A stretch of 64,000 nucleotides of DNA from Saccoglossus kowalevskii (Eukaryota > Hemichordata > Enteropneusta > Harrimaniidae). The stretch covers positions 1 to 64,000 of the forward strand of contig NW_003107311.1 in the NCBI RefSeq assembly GCF_000003605.2, in the 5' to 3' direction. Of this stretch, positions 24,616 through 36,289 are shown piece after piece (positions within the stretch are counted from its first letter, which is position 1; the number at the start of each line of letters is the position of its first letter). Position numbers and translations under genes: made by a program. A model generated the notes under the pieces. It had not been told where the DNA came from, made no database searches, and saw only the letters and a program-made list of their open reading frames with translations.

Positions 24616-26031
24616 TAGAGCTCACCTATGCATTGGTTTAAAACCACGCGTAGAGCTCACCTATACGTCGGTTTAAAACCACGTGTAGAGCTCACCTATA
24701 CGTCGGTTTAAAACCACGCGTAGAGCTCACCTATACGTCGGTTTAAAACCACGTGTAGAGCTCACCTATACATCGGTTTAAAACCACGTGTAGAGCTCAC
24801 CTATACGTCGGTTTAAAACCATGTGTAGAGCTCACCTATACGTCGGTTTAAAACCACTGGTAGAGCTCACCTATACATCGGTTTAAAACAACGCGTAGAG
24901 CTCACCTATATGTCGGTTTAAAACCACGTGTAGAGCTCACCTATACGTTGGTTTAAAACCACGCGTAGAGCTCACCTGTACGTCGGTTGAAAACCACGTG
25001 TAGAGCTCACCTATACGTTGGTTGAAAACCACGCGTAGAGCTCACCTATACATCGGTTTAAAACCACGTGTAGAGCTCACCTATACTTTGGTTTAAAACC
25101 ACGCGTAGAGCTCACCTATACGTCGGTTTAAAACCACGCGTAGAGCTCACCTATACGTTGGTTTAAAACCACGCGTAGAGCTCACCTATACGTCGGTTTA
25201 AAACCACGCGTAGAGCTCACCTATACGTTGGTTTAAAACCACGCGTAGAGCTCACCTATACGTCGGTTTAAAACCACGTGTAGAGCTCACCTATACGTTG
25301 GTTTAAAACCACGCGTAGAGCTCACCTATACGTCGGTTTAAAACCACGCGTAGAGCTCACCTATACGTCGGTTTAAAACCTTGTGTAGAGCTCACCTATA
25401 CGTTGGTTTAAAACCACGTGTAGAGCTCACCAAACGTCGGTTTAAAACCACGTGTAGAGCTCACCTATACGTTGGTTTAAAACCACGTGTAGAGCTCACC
25501 AAACGTCGGTTTAAAACCACGTGTAGAGCTCACCTATACGTCGGTTTAAAACCTTGTGTAGAGCTCAACTATACATTGGTTTAAAACCACTCGTAGAGCT
25601 CACCTATACGTCGGTTTAAAACCACGCGTAGAGCTCACCTATACGTCGGTTTAAAACCACGTGTAGAGCTCACCTATACATCAGTTTAAAACCACGTGTA
25701 GAGCTCACCTATACGTCGGTTTAAAACCACGTGTAGAGCTCACCTATACATTGGTTTAAAACCACGTGTAGAGCTCACTTATATGTCGGTTTAAAACCAC
25801 GTGTAGAGCTCACCTATACGTTGGTTTAAAACCACGCGTAGAGCCCACCTATACGTCGGTTTAAAACCACGCATAGAGCTCACCTATACGTTGGTTTAAA
25901 ACCTTGTGTAGAGCTCACCTGTATGTTGGTTTAAAACCACGCGTAGAGCTCACCTATACGTCGGTTTAAAACCACGCGTAGAGCTCACCTATACGTCGGT
26001 TTAAAACCACGTGTAGAGCTCACCTATACGT
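24611..26031. repeat. 1,421-bp tandem duplication, copy 1
   Basis: The 23-bp deletion junction recurs 1,421 bp later. The following run matches in order: CTATGCATTGG, CACGTG units, CATGTG, CACTGG, AACAACGCG, CTATATGTCGG, CTGTACGTCGG, CTATACTTTGG and then the CACCAAACG monomers. The copies differ at one substitution near 24,989, two extra monomers here before the CACCAAACG run, and the number of CACCAAACG units (two here, three in copy 2). The part after about 25,560 closely resembles 49,060-49,430. Confidence 0.87.
25381..25584 (+). repeat. 34/35-bp alternating dimer run (open frame, not a gene)
   Basis: CACCTATACG is replaced by CACCAAACG in every second monomer, making a 34-bp unit. Together with its 35-bp neighbour the period is 69 bp, exactly 23 codons, so the frame stays open. 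The translation is a 23-residue repeat (CRAHLYVGLKP then a segment ending KRRFKTT) starting at TTG. It closes when normal 35-bp units resume. There is no ribosome or promoter context and no known domain. I regard it as a chance result of monomer length. Confidence 0.85.
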
Positions 26032-26036
26032 CGGTG
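26014..26036. repeat. 23-bp deletion monomer, copy 2 of 3
   Basis: Same CGGTGTAGAG junction as at 24,593, followed by the same CTATGCATTGG unit. It marks the start of the second copy of the 1,421-bp duplication. Confidence 0.93.
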
Positions 26037-26963
26037 TAGAGCTCACCTATGCATTGGTTTAAAACCACGCGTAGAGCTCACCTATACGTCGGTTTAAAAC
26101 CACGTGTAGAGCTCACCTATACGTCGGTTTAAAACCACGCGTAGAGCTCACCTATACGTCGGTTTAAAACCACGTGTAGAGCTCACCTATACATCGGTTT
26201 AAAACCACGTGTAGAGCTCACCTATACGTCGGTTTAAAACCATGTGTAGAGCTCACCTATACGTCGGTTTAAAACCACTGGTAGAGCTCACCTATACATC
26301 GGTTTAAAACAACGCGTAGAGCTCACCTATATGTCGGTTTAAAACCACGTGTAGAGCTCACCTATACGTTGGTTTAAAACCACGCGTAGAGCTCACCTGT
26401 ACGTCGGTTTAAAACCACGTGTAGAGCTCACCTATACGTTGGTTGAAAACCACGCGTAGAGCTCACCTATACATCGGTTTAAAACCACGTGTAGAGCTCA
26501 CCTATACTTTGGTTTAAAACCACGCGTAGAGCTCACCTATACGTCGGTTTAAAACCACGCGTAGAGCTCACCTATACGTTGGTTTAAAACCACGCGTAGA
26601 GCTCACCTATACGTCGGTTTAAAACCACGTGTAGAGCTCACCTATACGTTGGTTTAAAACCACGCGTAGAGCTCACCTATACGTCGGTTTAAAACCACAC
26701 GTAGAGCTCACCTATACGTCGGTTTAAAACCTTGTGTAGAGCTCACCTATACGTTGGTTTAAAACCACGTGTAGAGCTCACCAAACGTCGGTTTAAAACC
26801 ACGTGTAGAGCTCACCTATACGTTGGTTTAAAACCACGTGTAGAGCTCACCAAACGTCGGTTTAAAACCACGTGTAGAGCTCACCTATACGTTGGTTTAA
26901 AACCACGTGTAGAGCTCACCAAACGTCGGTTTAAAACCACGTGTAGAGCTCACCTATACGTCG
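26032..26963. repeat. 1,421-bp tandem duplication, copy 2 (shorter)
   Basis: Second copy of the block starting at 24,611. It ends at a pair of shortened monomers near 26,964-26,990 (CGGTTAAAACC and CTCACTATACG), beyond which the sequence joins the GGTTTATAACC and AGCATGTG block known from 15,750. Confidence 0.85.
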
Positions 26964-26968
26964 GTTAA
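26732..26968 (+). repeat. 34/35-bp alternating dimer run, expanded copy
   Basis: Counterpart of 25,381-25,584 in the next tandem copy. It has three 34-bp CACCAAACG monomers instead of two, so the open frame gains one 23-codon unit. The gain or loss of exactly one 69-bp dimer between tandem copies shows local slippage or unequal exchange. No evidence supports translation. Confidence 0.85.
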
Positions 26969-27329
26969 AACCACGTGTAGAGCTCACTATACGTTGGTTT
27001 AAAACCACGCGTAGAGCTCACCTATACATCGGTTTATAACCACGTGTAGAGCTCACCTATACGTTGGTTTAAAACCACGAGTAGAGCTCACCTATACGTC
27101 GGTTTAAAAGCATGTGTAGAGCTCACCTACACGTCGGTTTAAATCCACGTGTAGAGCTCACCTATACGTCGGTTTAAAACCACGCGTAGAGCTCACCTAT
27201 ACATCGGTTTAAAACCACATGTAGAGCTCACTTATACGACGGTTTAAAACCACGCATAGAGCTCACCTATACATCAGTTTAAAACCACGCGTAGAGCTCA
27301 CCTATACATCGGTTTAAAACCACGTGTAG

Positions 27330-27925
27330 AGCTCACCTATACGTTGGTTTAAAACCACACGTAGAGCTCACCTATACATCGGTTTAAAACCACGTGTAGA
27401 GCTCACCTATACGTCGGTCTAAAACCACGTGTAGAGCTCTCCTATACGTCGGTTTAAAACCACGCGTAGAGCTCACCTATACGTCGGTTTAAAACCTTGT
27501 GTAGAGCTCACCTATACATCGGTTTAAAACCACGCGTAGAGCTCACCTATACATCGGTTTAAAACCACGTGTAGAGCTCACCTATACGTCGGTTTAAAAC
27601 CACGTGTAGAGCTCACCTATACGTCGGTTTAAAACTACGCGTAGAGCTCACCTATACATCGGTTTAAAACCACGTGTAGAGCTCACCTATACGTTGGTTT
27701 AAAACCACGCATAGAGCTCACCTATACGTCGGTTTAAAACCACGTGTAGAGCTCACCTATATGTTGGTTTAAAACCACACGTAGAGCTCACCTATACGTC
27801 GGTTTAAAACCACGCGTAGAGCTCACCTATACGTCGGTTTAAAACCTTGTGTAGAGCTCAACTATACGTTGGTTTAAAACCATGCGTAGAGCTCACCTAC
27901 ATGTATACGTCGGTTTTAAACCACG
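27330..27925. repeat. Relative of duplicate C, third copy
   Basis: Carries the same order as 23,383-24,000, including GAGCTCTCC near 27,435 and the 41-bp monomer, but with GTCGGTCTAAAACC near 27,415 and an unshortened ACTACGCGTAG monomer. After the 41-bp monomer it goes directly to CACGTTTAG, skipping several units present in the other copies. Confidence 0.82.
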
Positions 27926-27927
27926 TT
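27887..27927. repeat. 41-bp variant monomer, copy 6 of 9
   Basis: CTACATGTAT begins at 27,897. It is the only copy followed directly by CACGTTTAGAG, which implies an internal deletion of monomers downstream. Confidence 0.95.
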
Positions 27928-28330
27928 TAGAGCTCACCTATACGTTGGTTTAAAACCACGCGTAGAGCTCACCTGTACGTTGGTTAAAAACCACGCGTAG
28001 AGCTCACCTATACGTCGGTTTAAAACCACGTGTAGAGCTCACCTATACATCGGTTTACAACCACGTGTAGAGCTCACCTATACATCGGTTTAAAACCACG
28101 TGTAGAGCTCACTTATATGTCGGTTTAAAACCACGTGTAGAGCTCACCTATACGTTGGTTTAAAACCACGCGTAGAGCTCACCTATACGCCGGTTTAAAA
28201 CCACGCATTGAGCTTACCTATACGTTGGTTTAAAACCTTGTGTAGAGCTCACCTGTACGTTGGTTTAAAACCACGCGTAGAGCTCACCTATACGTCGGTT
28301 TAAAACCACGCGTAGAGCTTTCCTATACAT

Positions 28331-28415
28331 CGGTTTAAACCACGTGTAGAGCTCACTATACGTCGGTTTAAACCACGTGTAGAGCTCACCTATACATCGG
28401 TTTAAACCCATGTGT
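28331..28415. repeat. Cluster of length-defective monomers
   Basis: Consecutive units show GGTTTAAACC, CTCACTATACG, GGTTTAAACC and GGTTTAAACCCATG, four single-base length changes within about 85 bp. Upstream is a GAGCTTTCC block; downstream is the module shared with 35,930-36,270. A module switch or an assembly join is likely. Confidence 0.7.
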
Positions 28416-28419
28416 AGAG

Positions 28420-28740
28420 CTCACCTATATGTTGGTTTAAAACCACGCGTAGAGCTCACCTATACGTCGGTTTAAAACCACGTATAGAGCTCACCTATAC
28501 GTTGGTTTAAAACCACGAGTAGAGCTCACCTATACGTCGGTTTAAAACCACGTGTAGAGCTCACCTATACGTCGGTTTAAAACCACGATTAGAGCTCACC
28601 TATACGTCGGTTTAAAACCACGCGTAGAGCTCACCTATACATCGGTTTAAAACCACGCGTAGAGCTCACCTATACATCGGTTTAAAACCACGTGTAGAGC
28701 TCACCTATATGTCGGTTTAAAACCACGCGTAGAGCTCACC
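28420..28740. repeat. CACGATT module, copy 1
   Basis: Contains the rare CACGATTAGAG monomer (28,584), which recurs in the same context at 36,116, an offset of 7,532 bp. Flanking units agree: CATGTG, CTATATGTTGG, CACGAG before and CTATATGTCGG after. A looser relative without CACGATT is near 42,200-42,440. Confidence 0.8.
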
Positions 28741-29056
28741 TATACGTCGGTTTAAAACAACGCGTAGCGCTCACCTATACGTCGGTTTAAAACCACGTGT
28801 AGAGCTCACCTATACGTCGGTTTAAAACCACGCGTAGAGCTCACCTATACGTCGGTTTAAAACCATGCGTAGAGCTCACCTATACGTCGGTTTAAAACCA
28901 CGTGTAGAGCTCACCTATTCATCGGTTTAAAACCACGTGTAGAGCTCACCTGAACGTCGGTTTAAAACCACTGGTAGAGCTCACCTATACGTCGGTTTAA
29001 AACAACGCGTAGAGCTCACCTATACGTCGGTTTAAACCCACGTGTAGAGCTCACCA

Positions 29057-29812
29057 ATACGTCGGTTTAAAACCACGCGTAGAGCTCACCTATACGTCGG
29101 TTTAAAACCTTGTGTAGAGCTCAACTATACGTTGGTTTAAAACCATGCGTAGAGCTCACCTACATGTATACGTCGGTTTTAAACCACGCATAGAGCTCAC
29201 CTATACGTCGGTTTAAAACCACGTGTAGAGCTCACCTATACATCGGTTTAAAACCACGTGTAGAGCTCACTTATACGTCGGTTTAAAACCACGCGTAGAG
29301 CTCACCTATATGTCGGTTTAAAACCACGTGTAGAGCTCACCTATACATCGGTTTAAAACCACGTGTAGAGCTCACTTATATGTCGGTTTTAAACCACGTT
29401 TAGAGCTCACCTATACGTTGGTTTAAAACCACGCGTAGAGCTCACCTGTACGTTGGTTAAAAACCACGCGTAGAGCTCACCTATACGTCGGTTTAAAACC
29501 ACGTGTAGAGCTCACCTATACATCGGTTTAAAACCACGTGTAGAGCTCACCTATACATCGGTTTAAAACCACGTGTAGAGCTCACTTATATGTCGGTTTA
29601 AAACCACGTGTAGAGCTCAAATATACGTTGGTTTAAAACCACGCGTAGAGCTCACCTATACGACGGTTTAAAACCACGCATTGAGCTCACCTACACGTTG
29701 GTTTAAAACCTTGTGTAGAGCTCACCTGTACGTTGGTTTAAAACCACGTGTAGAGCTCACCTATACATCGGTTTAAAACCACGCGTAGAGCTTTCCTATA
29801 CATCGGTTTAAA
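29057..29812. repeat. Dispersed duplicate B, copy 2
   Basis: Identical by eye to 13,013-13,768. Downstream, 29,813-30,250 resembles the 11.5-11.7 kb region before the 32-mer unit resumes at 30,255, so the offset to the first region jumps by 350 bp (ten monomers). Confidence 0.9.
29150..29190. repeat. 41-bp variant monomer, copy 7 of 9
   Basis: CTACATGTAT begins at 29,160, exactly 16,044 bp after copy 3. Confidence 0.95.
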
Positions 29813-30254
29813 ACCACGTGTAGAGCTCACCTATACGTCGGTTTAAAACCACGTGTAGAGCTCACCTATACGTTGGTTTAAAACCACGCGTAGAGCTCAC
29901 CTATACGCCGGTTTAAAACCACGCATAGAGCTCACCTATACGTTGGTTTAAAACCTTGTGTAGAGCTCACCTGTACGTTGGTTTAAAACCACGCGTAGAG
30001 CTCACCTATACGTCGGTTTAAAACCACGCATAGAGCTTTCCTATACATCGGTTTAAAACCACGTGTAGAGCTCACCTATACGCCGGTTTAAAACCACGCA
30101 TAGAGCTCACCTATACGTTGGTTTAAAACCTTGTGTAGAGCTCACCTGTACGTTGGTTTAAAACCACGCGTAGAGCTCACCTATACGTCGGTTTAAAACC
30201 ACGCGTAGAGCTCACCTATACGTCGGTTTAAAACCACGCGTAGAGCTCACCTAT

Positions 30255-30650
30255 ACATCGGTTTTAAACCACGTGTAGAGCTCACCTATACGTCGGTTTA
30301 AAACCACGCATAGAGCTTTCCTATACATCGGTTTAAAACCACGTGTAGAGCTCACCTATACGCCGGTTTAAAACCAAGCATAGAGCTCACCTATACGTTG
30401 GTTTAAAACCTTGTGTAGAGCTCACCTGTACGTTGGTTTAAAACCACGCGTAGAGCTCACCTATACGTCGGTTTAAAACCACGTGTAGAGCTCACCTATA
30501 CGTCGGTTTAAAACCACGCGTAGAGCTTTCCTATACATTGGTTTAAAACCACGTGTAGAGCTCACTTATACATCGGTTTAAAACCACGCGTAGAGCTCAC
30601 CTATACGTCGGTTTAAAACCACGCGTAGAGCTCACCTATACGTCGGTTTA
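30255..30650. repeat. 32-mer higher-order repeat, partial copy
   Basis: Starts with the ACATCGGTTTTAAACC monomer and follows the 32-mer unit for about eleven monomers, including GCATAGAGCTTTCC, CCAAGCATAG and GAGCTTTCCTATACATTGG. It leaves at AAAACCCACATG near 30,652, where a one-base gain marks the join to a CATCTATACG and ACTACGCG block that is also found from about 62,035. Confidence 0.85.
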
Positions 30651-31319
30651 AAACCCACATGTAGAGCTCATCTATACGTCGGTTTAAAACCACGTGTAGA
30701 GCTCACCTATACGTCGGTTTAAAAACTACGCGTAGAGCTCACCTATACATCGGTTTAAAACCACGTGTAGAGCTCACCTATACGTTGGTTTAAAACAACG
30801 CATAGAGCTCACCTATACGTTGGTTTAAAACCACGTGTAGAGCTCACCTATACGTCGGTTTAAAACCACGTGTAGAGCTCACCTATACGTCGGTTTAAAA
30901 CTACGCGTAGAGCTCACCTATACATCGGTTTAAAACCACGTGTAGAGCTCACCTGTACGTCGGTTTAAAACCACGTGTAGAGCTCACCTATACGTCGGTT
31001 TAAAACCACGCGTAGAGCTCACCTATACATCGGTTTAAAACCACGTGTAGAGCTCACCTATACGTTGGTTTAAAACCACGTGTAGAGCTCACCTATACGT
31101 CGGTTTATAACCACGCGTAGAGCTCACCTATACGTTGGTTTAAAACCACGCGTAGAGCTCACCTATACATCGGTTTAAAACCACGTGTAGAGCTCACCTA
31201 TACGTCGGTTTAAAACCACGTGTAGAGCTCACCTATACGTCGGTTTAAAACTACGCGTAGAGCTCACCTATACATCGGTTTAAAACCACGTGTAGAGCTC
31301 ACCTATACGTCGGTTTAAA

Positions 31320-33360
31320 ACCACTGGTAGAGCTCAACTATACGTCAGTTTAAAACCATGCGTAGAGCTCACCTATACGTCGGTTTAAAACCACGAGTAG
31401 AGCTCACCTATACGTCGGTTTAAAACCACGCGTAGAGCTCATCTATACGTCGGTTTAAAACCATGCGTAGAGCTCACCTATACGTCGGTTTAAAACCATG
31501 CGTAGAGCTCACCTATACGTCGGTTTAAAACCACGCGTAGAGTTCACATATACGTCGGTTTAAAACCACGCGTAGAGCTCACCTATACGTCGGTTTAAAA
31601 CCACGCGTAGAGCTCACCTAAACGTCGGTTTAAAACCACGCGTAGAGCTCACCTATACGTCGGTTTAAAACCACGCGTAGAGCTCACCTATACATCAGTT
31701 TAAAACCACGCGTAGAGCTCACCTATTCATCGGTTTAAAACCACGTGTAGAGCTCACCTGTACGTCGGTTTAAAACCATGTGTAGAGCTCACCTATACGT
31801 CGGTTTAAAACCACGCGTTGAGCTCACCTGTACGTCGGTTTAAAACCATGCGTAGAGCTCACCTATACATCGGTTTAAAACCACGCGTAGAGCTCACCTA
31901 TACGTCAGTTTAAAACCACGCGTAGAGCTCACCTATACATCAGTTTAAAACCACGTGTAGAGCTCACCTATACGTCGGTTTAAAACCACGTGTAGACTCA
32001 CCTATACATCGGTTTAAAACCACGCGTAGAGCTCACTTATACATCGGTTTAAATCCACGCGTAGAGCTCACCTATACGTCGGTTTAAAACAACGCGTAGA
32101 GCTCACCTATACGTCGGTTTAAACCCACGTGTAGAGCTCACCAATACGTCGGTTTAAAACCACGCGTAGAGCTCACCTATACGTCGGTTTAAAACCACGC
32201 GTAGAGCTCACTTATATGTCGGTTTAAAACCACGCGTAGAGCTCACCTATACGTCGGTTTAAAACCGCGTGTAGAGCTCACTTATACATTGGTTTAAAAC
32301 CACGCGTAGAGCTCACCTATACGTCGGTTTAAAACCACGCGTAGAGCTCACCTATTCCTCGGTTTAAAACCACGCGTAGAGCTCACCTATACGTCTGTTT
32401 AAAACCACGTGTAGAGCTCACCTGAACATCGGTTTAAAACCACGCGTAGAGCTCACCTATACATCGGTTTAAAACCACGTGTAGAGCTCACCTATACGTC
32501 GGTTTAAACCACTGGTAGAGCTCACCTATACGTCGGTTTAAACCACGCGTAGAGCTCACTTATACATTGGTTTAAATCCACGCGTAAGGCTTCACCTATA
32601 CGTCGGTTTAAAACACGCGTAGAGCTCACCTATACGTCGGGTTAAAAACCACGTGTAAAGCTCACTTTACGTCGGTTTAAAACCACGCGTAGAGCTCACC
32701 TATACATCGGTTTAAAATCCACGCGTAGAGCTCACCTATACGTCGGTTTAAAAACAACGCGTAGCGCTCACCTATACGTCGGTTTAAAACCACGTGTAGA
32801 GCTCACCTATACGTCGGTTTAAAACCACGCGTAGAGCTTACCTATACGTCGGTTTAAAACCACGCGCAGAGCTCACTTTATATGTCGGTTTAAAACCATG
32901 CGTAGAGCTCACCTATACGTCGGTTTAAAACCACGTGTAGAGCTCACTTATACATCGGTTTAAAACCACACGTAGAGCTCACCTATACGTCGGTTTAAAA
33001 CCACGCGTAGAGCTCACCTATTCATCGGTTTAAAACCACGCGTAGAGCTCACCTATACGTCGGTTTAAAACCACGTGTAGAGCTCACTTATACATCGGTT
33101 TAAAACCACGCGTAGAGCTCACCTATACGTCGGTTTAAAACCACGCGTAGAGCTCACCTATTCCTCGGTTTAAAACCACGCGTAGAGCTCACCTATACGT
33201 CTGTTTAAAACCACGTGTAGAGCTCACCTGAACATCGGTTTAAAACCACGCGTAGAGCTCACCTATACATCGGTTTAAAACCACGTGTAGAGCTCACCTA
33301 TTCATCGGTTTAAAACCACGTGTAGAGCTCACCTATACGTCGGTTTAAAACCACGTGTAG
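31320..33360. repeat. Type I domain 5
   Basis: Starts with CACTGG (31,322) and CAACTATACGTCAG, and to about 31,690 follows the 3.35-3.72 kb version, the one lacking a monomer found at 7.9 kb. It includes GTAGACTCACC at 31,993 and two runs of CTATTCCTCGG with GTCTGTTTAAAACC near 32,345-32,400 and 33,150-33,210. The middle holds many damaged units. Confidence 0.75.
32505..32890. repeat. Most degenerate stretch of the array
   Basis: Nearly every monomer here has a length change: GGTTTAAACC, GTAAGGCTTCACC, AAAACACGCG, GGGTTAAAAACC, GTAAAGCTCACTTTACG, AAAATCCACG, AAAAACAACG and CACTTTATATG. Both losses and gains occur. The flanks are regular. It may be an old unhomogenised pocket or a low-quality consensus segment. 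Confidence 0.8.
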
Positions 33361-34280
33361 AGCTCACGTATACATCGGTTTAAACCACGTGTAGAGCTCA
33401 CTTATATGTCGGTTTCAAACCACGTGTAGAGCTCACCTATACGTTGGTTTAAAACCATGCGTAGAGCTCACCTATACGCCGGTTTAAAACCACGCATAGA
33501 GCTCACCTATACGTTGGTTTAAAACCTTGTGTAGAGCTCACCTGTACGTTGGTTTAAAACCACGCGTAGAGCTCACCTATACGTCGGTTTAAAACCACGC
33601 GTAGAGCTCACCTATACGTCGGTTTAAAACCACGTGTAGAGCTCACCTATACGTCGGTTTAAAACCACGCGTAGAGCTTTCCTATACATCGGTTTAAAAC
33701 CACGTGTAGAGCTCACCTATACATCGGTTTAAAACCACATGTAGAGCTCACCTATACGTCGGTTTAAAATCTTGTGTAGAGCTCACCTATACGTTGGTTT
33801 AAAACCACGCGTAGAGCTCACCTATACATCGGTTTAAAACCACGTGTAGAGCTCACCTATACGTCGGTTTAAAACCACGCGTAGAGCTCACCTATACGTC
33901 GGTTTAAAACCTTGTGTAGAGCTCACCTATATGTCGGTTTAAAACCACGCGTAGAGCTCACCTATACATCGGTTTAAAACCACGTGTAGAGATCACCTAT
34001 ACGTCGGTTTAAAACCACGTGTAGAGCTCACCTATACGTCGGTTTAAAACTACGCGTAGAGCTCACCTATACATCGGTTTAAAACCACGTGTAGAGCTCA
34101 CCTATACGTTGGTTTAAAACCACGCGTAGAGCTCACCTATACGTCGGTTTAAAACCACGTGTAGAGCTCACCTATACGTCGGTTTAATACCTCGCGTAGA
34201 GCTCACCTATATGTCGGTTTAAAACCACGCGTAGAGCTCACCTATACGTCGGTTTAAAACCTTGTGTAGAGCTCACCTAT

Positions 34281-34980
34281 ACGTTGAATTAAAACCACGC
34301 GTAGAGCTCACCTATACGTTGGTTTAAAAACACGCGTAGAGCTCACCTATACGTCGGTTTAAAACCACGTGTAGAGCTCACCTATACATCGGTTTAAAAC
34401 CACGTGTAGAGCTCACTTATATGTCGGTTTAAAAACACGTGTAGAGCTCACCTATACGTTGGTTTAAAACCACGCGTAGAGCTCACCTATACGTCGGTTT
34501 AAAACCACGCGTAGAGCTCACCTATACGTTGGTTTAAAACCTTGTGTAGAGCTCACCAATACGTTGGTTTAAAACCACGCGTAGATCTCACCTATACGTC
34601 GGTTTAAAACCACGCGTAGAGCTCACCTATACGTCGGTTTAAAACCACGTGTAGAGCTCACCTATACGTTGGTTTAAAACCACGCGTAGAGCTCACCTAT
34701 ACGTCGGTTTAAAACCTTGTGTAGAGCTCACCTATGCATTGGTTTAAAACCACGTGTAGAGCTCACCTATACGTCGGTTTAAAACCACGTGTAGAGCTAA
34801 CCTATACGTCGGTTTAAAACCACGTGTAGAGCTCACCTATACATCGGTTTAAAACCACGCGTAGAGCTCACCTATACATCGGTTTAAAACCTTGTGTAGA
34901 GCTCACCTATACATCGGTTTAAAACCACATGTAGAGCTCACCTATACGTCGGTTTAAAACCACGCGTAGAGCTCACCTAT
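34281..34980. repeat. 20-mer higher-order repeat (700 bp), copy 1
   Basis: The unit starts at ACGTTGAATT and contains GGTTTAAAAACACG twice, CTTATATGTCGG, CACCAATACG, GTAGATCTC, CTATGCATTGG, GAGCTAACC and CACATG. The next ACGTTGAATT is at 34,981, exactly 700 bp later. Confidence 0.94.
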
Positions 34981-35680
34981 ACGTTGAATTAAAACCACGC
35001 GTAGAGCTCACCTATACGTTGGTTTAAAAACACGCGTAGAGCTCACCTATACGTCGGTTTAAAACCACGTGTAGAGCTCACCTATACATCGGTTTAAAAC
35101 CACGTGTAGAGCTCACTTATATGTCGGTTTAAAAACACGTGTAGAGCTCACCTATACGTTGGTTTAAAACCACGCGTAGAGCTCACCTATACGTCGGTTT
35201 AAAACCACGCGTAGAGCTCACCTATACGTTGGTTTAAAACCTTGTGTAGAGCTCACCAATACGTTGGTTTAAAACCACGCGTAGATCTCACCTATACGTC
35301 GGTTTAAAACCACGCGTAGAGCTCACCTATACGTCGGTTTAAAACCTTGTGTAGAGCTCACCTATGCATTGGTTTAAAACCATGCGTAGAGCTCACCTAT
35401 ACGTCGGTTTAAAACCACGTGTAGAGCTAACCTATACGTCGGTTTAAAACCACGTGTAGAGCTCACCTATACGTCGGTTTAAAACCACGTGTAGAGCTAA
35501 CCTATACGTCGGTTTAAAACCACGTGTAGAGCTCACCTATACATCGGTTTAAAACCACGCGTAGAGCTCACCTATACATCGGTTTAAAACCTTGTGTAGA
35601 GCTCACCTATACATCGGTTTAAAACCACATGTAGAGCTCACCTATACGTCGGTTTAAAACCACGCGTAGAGCTCACCTAT
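34981..35680. repeat. 20-mer higher-order repeat (700 bp), copy 2
   Basis: Also 700 bp, but by a different route. Compared with copy 1 it lacks two monomers before the CTATGCATTGG unit and has two extra monomers because the GAGCTAACC pair is doubled. The two changes cancel in length. One unit also reads CATGCG instead of CACGTG. Confidence 0.92.
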
Positions 35681-35929
35681 ACGTTGGTTTAAAACCATGC
35701 GTAGAGCTCACCTATACGTCGGTTTAAAACCACGTGTAGAGCTCACCTATACGTTGATTTAAAACCACGCGTAAAGCTCACCTATACGTCGGTTTAAAAC
35801 CACGTGTAGAGCTCAGCTATACGTCGGTTTAAAACCTTGTGTAGAGCTCACCAATACGTTGGTTTAAAACCACGTGTAGAGCTCACCTATACGTCGGTTT
35901 AAAACCACGTGTAGAGCTCACCTATACAT

Positions 35930-36270
35930 CGGTTTAAAACCATGTGTAGAGCTCACCTATATGTTGGTTTAAAACCACGCGTAGAGCTCACCTATACGTC
36001 GGTTTAAAACCACGTGTAGAGCTCACCTATACGTTGGTTTAAAACCACGAGTAGAGCTCACCTATACGTCGGTTTAAAACCACGTGTAGAGCTCACCTAT
36101 ACGTCGGTTTAAAACCACGATTAGAGCTCACCTATACGTCGGTTTAAAACCACGCGTAGAGCTCACCTATACATCGGTTTAAAACCACGCGTAGAGCTCA
36201 CCTATACATCGGTTTAAAACCACGTGTAGAGCTCACCTATATGTCGGTTTAAAACCACGCGTAGAGCTCA
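35930..36270. repeat. CACGATT module, copy 2
   Basis: Counterpart of 28,420-28,740 at an offset of 7,532 bp, with the rare CACGATTAGAG monomer at 36,116. Confidence 0.8.
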
Positions 36271-36289
36271 CCTATACATCGGTTTAAAA

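Noticed and set aside
25381-25584. Open reading frame of 67 codons
   Set aside because: It starts at TTG, encodes only the satellite repeat, and stays open only because 34- and 35-bp monomers alternate. There is no gene context.
26732-26968. Open reading frame of about 78 codons
   Set aside because: Same low-complexity 23-residue repeat as the previous one; it is a tandem copy of the same satellite segment.
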